From CAZVWW01 sp964631265 (lineage in GTDB: Bacteria > Thermotogota > Thermotogae > MWEM01), in contig CAZVWW010000074.1 in the NCBI GenBank assembly GCA_964631265.1, positions 1 to 11,532 on the forward strand: DNA of 11,532 nt, read 5' to 3'. Every line of letters begins with the position of its first letter. Within the stretch, counting starts at the first letter, position 1. Positions 6,983-11,532 of this stretch are shown piece after piece. The translations under genes were made by a program, and so were the position numbers. The notes under the pieces are model-generated. The model did not search any database. It saw only the letters and a program-made list of their open reading frames with translations, and was not told the DNA's origin.

Positions 6983-7163
6983 CGGAGACCTTTGCAAAAA
7001 ATGCGGCATATGTTTCACCGTCTGTCCAACATCCGCTTTAAGGAAAGGGAAGTTGAACGCACCGGTTATTGCCGATATGAATGCCTGCATCGGATGCAGA
7101 CAATGCGAGAGATTGTGTCCTGATTTTGCCATAGATATCAGCGAAGAAGGGGGAGATGAATGA
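6945..7163 (+). CDS. korD: 2-oxoacid:ferredoxin oxidoreductase, ferredoxin-like delta subunit
   Basis: A 72-residue iron-sulfur protein with two complete CxxCxxCxxxCP motifs, at Cys17-20-23-27 and Cys48-51-54-58, each binding one [4Fe-4S] cluster. It should relay electrons from the 2-oxoacid oxidoreductase to free ferredoxin. Length and the immediate downstream korA identify it as the delta subunit of a 2-oxoglutarate (or related 2-oxoacid) ferredoxin oxidoreductase, not a free ferredoxin. Translation starts at TTG 6945 behind a strong GGAGGTG. Its stop overlaps the korA start (ATGA-type overlap), so the two are translationally coupled. Substrate preference (2-oxoglutarate, branched-chain or other) cannot be read from this subunit. 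Confidence 0.9.
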   Translation: MAQQKKQYLIKIDGDLCKKCGICFTVCPTSALRKGKLNAPVIADMNACIGCRQCERLCPDFAIDISEEGGDE

Positions 7164-8323
7164 TGTATAAAGAAGGGGATTATGTTCTCCTCCAGGGGGA
7201 TAGAGCCTGTGCTTTGGGAGCGATAAAGGCGGGATGCCGATTCTTCGGGGGTTATCCGATCACCCCGGCAACTGAGATCGCCGAGACGATGGCCGAGGAA
7301 CTTCCCCGGGTTGCCGGAAAATTCATTCAGATGGAAGACGAGATAGCCAGCGCGTGCTCCATCATCGGCGCATCCCTTTCCGGTGTTAAATCGATGACCG
7401 CTACGAGTGGTCCCGGCTTTTCACTCATGCAGGAGGCCATCGGCTATGCATCGATGACGGAAACACCCTGTGTCTTTGTCAACGTTATGCGGGGAGGACC
7501 CAGTACCGGACTGCCGACGAGGATCTCACAGGGGGATATCATGCAGGCGAGATGGGGAACACATGGCGATCATCCCATGATTGCGCTCTATCCAAGCACG
7601 GTCCAGGAGACCTATACCCTGATAGTCAAGGCCTTTTTCCTGGCCGAACGGTTCAGAACGCCTGTTATCTTCCTGATGGATGAGACACTCGGACATATGC
7701 GGGAGAGCTTTGAAATACCAAAAATCGCCTCAAAATTCATCGTGCAGAGGATGTCCGGTGAGGAACTTGAGGATGAGGAGATCTACCATCCCTTTGAAAA
7801 CATCAACGACACCACAGCACCGTTGATGAGCATGGGCAAGAGCCGTTTCCATGTATCGGGACTGGTACATGATGAGACGGGTTTTCCTATGGGGAACTCG
7901 GGGATGGCCGATAAATTGTTGAGACAGCTTGACAAGAAGATCAGAATGCACAGAGATGAGATAACAACATATGAAGAATATATGACAGAAGATGCGGAAC
8001 TGCTGATTGTTGCCTACGGGACAGCAGCCAGAGCCGCGAAGAGAGCCGTGAAACTGGCGCGGGTTGACGGGCTGAAGATCGGTCTGTTCAGACCCATCAC
8101 CATCTGGCCGTTTCCCAATGCCAGGCTGGCCAAACTCATGAATCAGGTGGATGCCGTACTGGTGACCGAGCTCAATCTTGGACAGATGTTCAAGGAAGTC
8201 TCCCGATTGAACAAGAACCGGAAAATGCTGAAACTGCTCAGTCGGGTGGACGGGAGCTTAATCCCCCCCGATCAGATTCTGGAGGCCATAACCGAATTAC
8301 GGATCGAGCTGGATGAGTATTAA
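7160..8323 (+). CDS. korA: 2-oxoacid:ferredoxin oxidoreductase alpha subunit
   Basis: A 387-residue protein matching the KorA/VorB-type alpha subunit, which with a beta subunit oxidatively decarboxylates a 2-oxoacid to its acyl-CoA and reduces ferredoxin. GGYPITPATEIAE (about 29-41) is the family's N-terminal signature, followed by ATSGPGFSLMQEAIG (about 80-94) and MRGGPSTGLPT. The C-terminal domain (about 265-375: ELLIVAYGTAARAAKRAV, GLFRPITIWPFP, VTELNLGQM) is the transketolase-C-like domain. Two adjacent ATG codons (7160, 7163) are possible starts; GGGGGAG upstream serves either. Length is normal, and no gamma domain is fused. The beta (TPP-binding) and gamma subunits expected next are absent; a DUF342 gene follows 26 bases later. 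2-Oxoglutarate is the likeliest substrate by family resemblance, not proven. Confidence 0.92.
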   Translation: MMYKEGDYVLLQGDRACALGAIKAGCRFFGGYPITPATEIAETMAEELPRVAGKFIQMEDEIASACSIIGASLSGVKSMTATSGPGFSLMQEAIGYASMTETPCVFVNVMRGGPSTGLPTRISQGDIMQARWGTHGDHPMIALYPSTVQETYTLIVKAFFLAERFRTPVIFLMDETLGHMRESFEIPKIASKFIVQRMSGEELEDEEIYHPFENINDTTAPLMSMGKSRFHVSGLVHDETGFPMGNSGMADKLLRQLDKKIRMHRDEITTYEEYMTEDAELLIVAYGTAARAAKRAVKLARVDGLKIGLFRPITIWPFPNARLAKLMNQVDAVLVTELNLGQMFKEVSRLNKNRKMLKLLSRVDGSLIPPDQILEAITELRIELDEY

Positions 8324-8349
8324 ATCCTAAAAAAAGGTGGGTGGATGCG

Positions 8350-9744
8350 ATGGCAAATCGTGTTGAGGTGAAGACCGATTCCAAAAATCTAAACGCATTT
8401 CTTGTCTACAGACCGGTTGAGGGGTATGACAAACCCCTGACAAGAGATGAGGTGGACGACGCTATCAATCGTATGGGGATCAAGTACGGTGTGAATGACA
8501 AAGCCGTCGGGTCTTTTGTTGAAAATTCCACCCCCGATGTCCCGTTTCCCGTTGCAAAGGGGGATCCCCCGAAAGAGGCCAAGGACGCTCAGATACTCTA
8601 TAATTTTGATTTTGAGAAATTGAAGAAGTATTCGACCGGTAAGACGTCGAAGTACGAGCGCAACATCTACAAAGAGTTTATTGCCAAGAAGGGGCTGCTG
8701 ATTGCGAAACGAATCCCGCCCAAAGAGGGGGAACCGGGCAAGGATGTATTCGGAAAAACCATTAACCCCAAAAAACCCAAAGATAAGAAATTATCGCCTT
8801 TGAAGGGTGAAAATACAGCGGTTGACCAGGATGAGACAAAGCTGGTCGCACTGACGGAAGGGATACTCCGCTATGAAAACGACAAGATCAACGTTGATAA
8901 GATACTGATGGTGAACGGCGATCTCGACGCCGGTGTCGGTAACGTCGATTTCGAGGGAACGGTCATCATCGAAGGCATGGTCAAACCGGGTTTTATCGTC
9001 AAGGCCCGGGAGGATATTCAGGTCAAGGATATTATTGAGGCCGCAACACTGATAGCCGGAAGGGATATCGAGATAGACGCCGGTGTCAAGGGCCGTGAAA
9101 AAGCCTACCTCTCCGCCGGAAGGGATATCAGCGTGAGGTTTGTTGAAAATGCGGAGTTCGAGGCGGGCCGGAACATCAAGATCAACTCGGCAACGGTCAA
9201 TTCAAGTCTGAAGGCAAAGCATGATCTCTATGTCAACGGTAAACCCGGCGAGCTTGTCGGGGGGTTCTCATCGGCCGGACATCAGATTATCGCCAATGTC
9301 ATCGGCTCTCACATGAACATCAAGACAACAGTTGAGGTTGGGATTGACCCCTCTCTCAGAGAGAAAACAACGCTTCTCAAATCGCAGATTAAAGTCGACG
9401 AGGAGAATCTGAAAAAGGTACAGCAGATTGTTAAACAGTTGAAGACACTAAAGGACAAGATGGGAAAGAACTTCCCGGACGATAAACTGCAAATGCTCTT
9501 GAAGAGTGTCCACACCATCAACAACCTCAATGTCGAACTGCCCAAACTGAGAAGTGAGCTTGAACAGATACAGGAGCGTATCAACGTGATGGTAAAGGGC
9601 GCCAAGATCGTCGCCAAAAATAGATTGCATGCCGGTACGGAGGTCAAGATAAGAGACAGAAGATTCTACGCCAACAAGGATTTCGAGAAATCGATACTGG
9701 TGCTTGAAAAAGGCGAGATCAGAATCGGTGGATACAGAGAATAG
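8350..9744 (+). CDS. FapA/DUF342 family protein (polymer-forming beta-solenoid)
   Basis: A 464-residue protein from ATG 8350. Residues about 1-160 match the FapA N-terminal domain (EVDDAINRMGIKYGVND, then IAKRIPPKEGEPGKDVFGK). From about 175 to 340 come irregular beta-helix repeats such as GDLDAGVGNVDFEGTVIIEG, AGRDIEIDAG, AGRDISVRF and AGRNIKINS. A charged coiled coil spans about 345-425, and a beta-rich tail follows. The family is widespread. FapA proteins have been linked to cell-surface, polar or phospholipid-related functions in some species, but the biochemical role is unsettled. The upstream in-frame GTG at 8341 is rejected because the ribosome-binding site AAGGTGG abuts it, whereas it sits nine bases before ATG 8350. 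The gene lies 26 bases after korA on the same strand and may be co-transcribed with it. No terminator is visible after it. Confidence 0.9.
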   Translation: MANRVEVKTDSKNLNAFLVYRPVEGYDKPLTRDEVDDAINRMGIKYGVNDKAVGSFVENSTPDVPFPVAKGDPPKEAKDAQILYNFDFEKLKKYSTGKTSKYERNIYKEFIAKKGLLIAKRIPPKEGEPGKDVFGKTINPKKPKDKKLSPLKGENTAVDQDETKLVALTEGILRYENDKINVDKILMVNGDLDAGVGNVDFEGTVIIEGMVKPGFIVKAREDIQVKDIIEAATLIAGRDIEIDAGVKGREKAYLSAGRDISVRFVENAEFEAGRNIKINSATVNSSLKAKHDLYVNGKPGELVGGFSSAGHQIIANVIGSHMNIKTTVEVGIDPSLREKTTLLKSQIKVDEENLKKVQQIVKQLKTLKDKMGKNFPDDKLQMLLKSVHTINNLNVELPKLRSELEQIQERINVMVKGAKIVAKNRLHAGTEVKIRDRRFYANKDFEKSILVLEKGEIRIGGYRE

Positions 9745-9752
9745 TTTTATGA

Positions 9753-9758
9753 TATAAT
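9753..9758 (+). promoter_or_regulatory. -10 box of the tRNA-Ser gene
   Basis: A perfect TATAAT lies 15 bases before the tRNA 5' end, nine bases after the DUF342 stop codon. No convincing -35 hexamer is present at 16-18 bases, so the promoter may be weak or use other contacts. Transcription would start near 9765. Confidence 0.5.
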
Positions 9759-9773
9759 ACCATTCGTTTGGTC

Positions 9774-9861
9774 GGAGGCGTGTCCGAATTGGCTAAGGAG
9801 CCGGTCTCGAAAATCGGTGGGCCTCGTGCCCATGCGGGTTCGAATCCCGCCGCCTCCGCCA
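9774..9861 (+). tRNA. tRNA-Ser, anticodon CGA (reads UCG)
   Basis: The acceptor stem GGAGGCG (9774-9780) pairs with CGCCTCC (9851-9857), followed by discriminator G and an encoded CCA (9859-9861). The anticodon arm CCGGT-CTCGAAA-ATCGG has one G-U pair and the anticodon CGA. A class II long variable arm (GGGC pairing with GCCC around CTCGT) fits a serine tRNA. The T arm GCGGG-TTCGAAT-CCCGC is perfect. Length is 88 bases with CCA. It sits alone between the DUF342 gene and yajC. Confidence 0.97.
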
Positions 9862-9884
9862 GTTTATGAGTTTGAAACATCTAC

Positions 9885-9899
9885 TATATTGACAATATA
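9885..9899. repeat. AT-rich palindrome in the yajC leader
   Basis: TATATTG-A-CAATATA is a perfect 15-base inverted repeat between tRNA-Ser and yajC, ending 20 bases before the yajC start. It is followed by A residues, not T, so it is not a plus-strand intrinsic terminator. It could be an operator or a leader hairpin. It resembles the palindrome upstream of thrA but has different central spacing. Confidence 0.35.
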
Positions 9900-9919
9900 A
9901 AAAAGAGGTGAACTAAAAC

Positions 9920-10306
9920 ATGGAGTTTTTATTCAGAGCGTTCGGCCCACCCGACGGGTCTTCCGCGGCACCTGCAGCAGAAGAGGGTGCTCAGGCGGCA
10001 AGTCCGCTCGGCGGTGGCGGAGCCTGGGGAATGATCATTTGGATCGTCATTCTGTTTGCGATGTTCTATTTTCTGATCATCATGCCCCAGAGAAAGAAGG
10101 ACAAGCAGTTCAAGCAGATGATGGAGAAGCTGAAAGTCGGCGACAAGATTGTCACAATCGGCGGTATCATCGGAAAAGTCATATCTCTGACCGAGCAATC
10201 CGTAGAGATCAAGACAGCTGATACCAAAATGGAGATCACAAGGCGTTCCATCTCAGCAATCCTTGGCAAATCAACAAAAGATCCGAACGAAGCAATAGAA
10301 AGATAA
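9920..10306 (+). CDS. yajC: Preprotein translocase accessory subunit YajC
   Basis: A 128-residue single-pass inner-membrane protein. A flexible Ala/Gly/Pro-rich N-terminus (about 10-35, ending GGGGAWG) leads into one transmembrane helix (about 38-55, IIWIVILFAMFYFLI). The family's hallmark PQRKKDKQ and a cytoplasmic KVGDKIVTIGGIIGKV domain follow. YajC associates with SecDF and SecYEG in protein export. ATG at 9920 has AAAGAGGTG upstream at good spacing. secD follows 31 bases downstream, the conserved yajC-secD(-secF) order. The N-terminal linker is slightly longer than in the roughly 110-residue E. coli protein, which is common elsewhere. Confidence 0.96.
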   Translation: MEFLFRAFGPPDGSSAAPAAEEGAQAASPLGGGGAWGMIIWIVILFAMFYFLIIMPQRKKDKQFKQMMEKLKVGDKIVTIGGIIGKVISLTEQSVEIKTADTKMEITRRSISAILGKSTKDPNEAIER

Positions 10307-10337
10307 GCTTAAATTAAAAGAAAGTGAGGGAACTGAT

Positions 10338-11532
10338 TTGAAGGCGGACAGGATTAGATTGATTTTCGTTATCATTGTTGTAATTGCTGCTTTGGTCGCT
10401 TTGTTCTGGTCAACGCCAGGTAAAGAGTATACTTCCTTTTTCGATAGACTGTTTGGTAATATAAGGCTCGGTTTGGACATCAAAGGCGGATCAAGACTTG
10501 ATTACAGAATTGAAGTTGAAGAGGGATCTGACAAGACAATCTCTGAGATTGCAGATGAGGTTGTGGTGGTTGTCAGACAGAGGCTGGATAATGCCAATTA
10601 CACAGAGGCAAACGTGACCAAAGTCGGCAGCGGACAGGACACAAGACTCAGAGTTGAAATCCCCGGTGTTAAGGATCCGGGCGTTGCCGAGAGACTGGTC
10701 GGAAAAAAGGGAAAACTCTATTTCGGTGAGATTCTTGAAAGAGAAGAATCCGATACGAAGCCGGCGAAAAAAGTCGGCATCAATTATGTTGACACTGAAT
10801 GGTTGAAGTCCAGAAACAAGGTCAACGACACAAACGTCTGGTATCTGATCAGACCGTACGTGAAGTTAGGGGCACAAAAATACTATCTCGACGGTTCAAA
10901 GGTTAAAGATGCATCCGCAGCACCCGACACGCAGCGGGGCGGATTCAGAATACAGCTTTCGTTCAACAGCGAGGGAGCGGATCTCTTCGGTAGAATTACA
11001 TCGAACTTCATCAATGAACAGTTACCCATCATCCTTGATGAAACGGTACTCGTTGCACCTGTTGTGCAGTCGGCCATCAGAAACGGGCAGGCCGAGATCT
11101 CCGGTTCCTTTACGGCACAGGAGGCAATGGAGCTTGCAGCACTTATCAAGAGTGGGAATCTGCCGGCGAATCTCGTCAAATTGCAGGAGAGAACACTCGG
11201 GCCAACACTTGGTCAGGATATCATTCGGGCCAGCTTGATAGCCGGCCTCTTCGGACTGGGAATTGTTCTGGTCTATATGCTGATCGTCTATGGGCTTTTC
11301 GGTGTTGTGACAGACGTAGCACTTATTTACAACTCGATATTGCTCCTCGGGGTCATGGCGGGAGGACGGTTCATACTAACCCTTCCCGGTATTGCCGGTA
11401 TACTGCTCACAATCGGGACCACAGTTGACGGAAATATTATTGTACTTGAAAGAATAAAAGAGGAAATGAGAATGGGTAAAACACCTCTGAACGCTATTGG
11501 CGGTGGTTTTTCAAAGTCATTCTCAACCATCT
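10338..11532 (+). CDS. secD: Protein translocase subunit SecD, N-terminal about 398 residues (3' end beyond window)
   Basis: Open from TTG 10338 to the window edge, preceded by GAGGG seven bases upstream. TTG is chosen because the hydrophobic first helix begins a few residues later. Transmembrane helix 1 lies at about 8-24, followed by the family signature LGLDIKGG (44-51) and a large periplasmic domain (about 52-290) containing VRQRLDNANYTEANV, RVEIPGVKDP and the FNSEGADLFGRIT region. ERTLGPTLGQDII then leads into the membrane bundle, with LTLPGIAGILLTIG (347-360) and VDGNIIVLERIKEE (363-376). SecD uses the proton-motive force with SecF to drive late protein export. The conserved membrane aspartate (Asp364) is present, although the usual VDANVLIFERI reads VDGNIIVLERI here. 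Truncation is due to the window end; secF probably follows or is fused. Confidence 0.95.
   Translation, partial: MKADRIRLIFVIIVVIAALVALFWSTPGKEYTSFFDRLFGNIRLGLDIKGGSRLDYRIEVEEGSDKTISEIADEVVVVVRQRLDNANYTEANVTKVGSGQDTRLRVEIPGVKDPGVAERLVGKKGKLYFGEILEREESDTKPAKKVGINYVDTEWLKSRNKVNDTNVWYLIRPYVKLGAQKYYLDGSKVKDASAAPDTQRGGFRIQLSFNSEGADLFGRITSNFINEQLPIILDETVLVAPVVQSAIRNGQAEISGSFTAQEAMELAALIKSGNLPANLVKLQERTLGPTLGQDIIRASLIAGLFGLGIVLVYMLIVYGLFGVVTDVALIYNSILLLGVMAGGRFILTLPGIAGILLTIGTTVDGNIIVLERIKEEMRMGKTPLNAIGGGFSKSFSTI

Noticed and set aside
8341..8349. GTG at 8341 as the DUF342 protein start
   Set aside because: The ribosome-binding site AAGGTGG directly abuts it, leaving no spacer; ATG 8350 is correctly placed.
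9889..9917. TTGACA as a -35 box for yajC
   Set aside because: The hexamer sits inside the palindrome. The 17-base position holds only ACTAAA, and a start there would remove the yajC ribosome-binding site.
1..11532. CRISPR arrays, prophage or broader defence island
   Set aside because: No regularly spaced repeats, phage genes or additional defence genes were seen. The R-M pair is isolated among housekeeping genes.

Overview
The window looks like chromosomal DNA from an anaerobic, probably Gram-negative-type bacterium. Anaerobic metabolism is suggested by a ferredoxin-dependent 2-oxoacid oxidoreductase (korD-korA). A bacterial Sec/YajC module, a zinc-ribbon ribosomal protein L28 and a fused aspartate kinase/homoserine dehydrogenase are also present. 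The thrA-thrB gene order with the AK-HSD fusion recalls Bacteroidetes/FCB-type threonine operons. The sequence does not fix the phylum. Housekeeping genes are near 50% GC by eye. Non-canonical starts are common: TTG for korD and secD, GTG for thrB, and probably TTG for the methyltransferase.

Left half, minus strand (about 6137 down to 1): a threonine biosynthesis operon reads thrA, thrB, then two restriction-modification genes, then thrC, which is cut by the window edge. The R-M pair is a Dam/D12-class adenine methyltransferase followed, with an 8-base overlap, by a 451-residue PD-(D/E)XK-type protein that is the likely cognate endonuclease. The pair is more AT-rich than its neighbours, carries its own extended -10 promoter, and sits exactly between thrB and thrC in the operon's direction. 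The thrC start codon lies five bases past the endonuclease stop. This is the most notable arrangement in the window: a probable horizontally acquired R-M cassette inside an amino-acid operon, which may now drive expression of the essential distal gene.

Middle (6138-6560): a divergent intergenic region holds a consensus sigma70-type promoter for rpmB (L28). The gene is followed directly by a Rho-independent terminator.

Right half, plus strand (6569-11532): an AT-rich two-helix membrane protein of unknown function comes first. Next are korD (2x[4Fe-4S] ferredoxin) and korA (alpha subunit), without korB or korC. A FapA/DUF342 protein follows, then tRNA-Ser(CGA) with its own -10 box, then yajC and the 5' part of secD (preprotein translocase accessory subunits).

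I see no CRISPR array, transposase or phage gene. Apart from the R-M insertion the genes are ordinary families, and I do not claim a new biological system.
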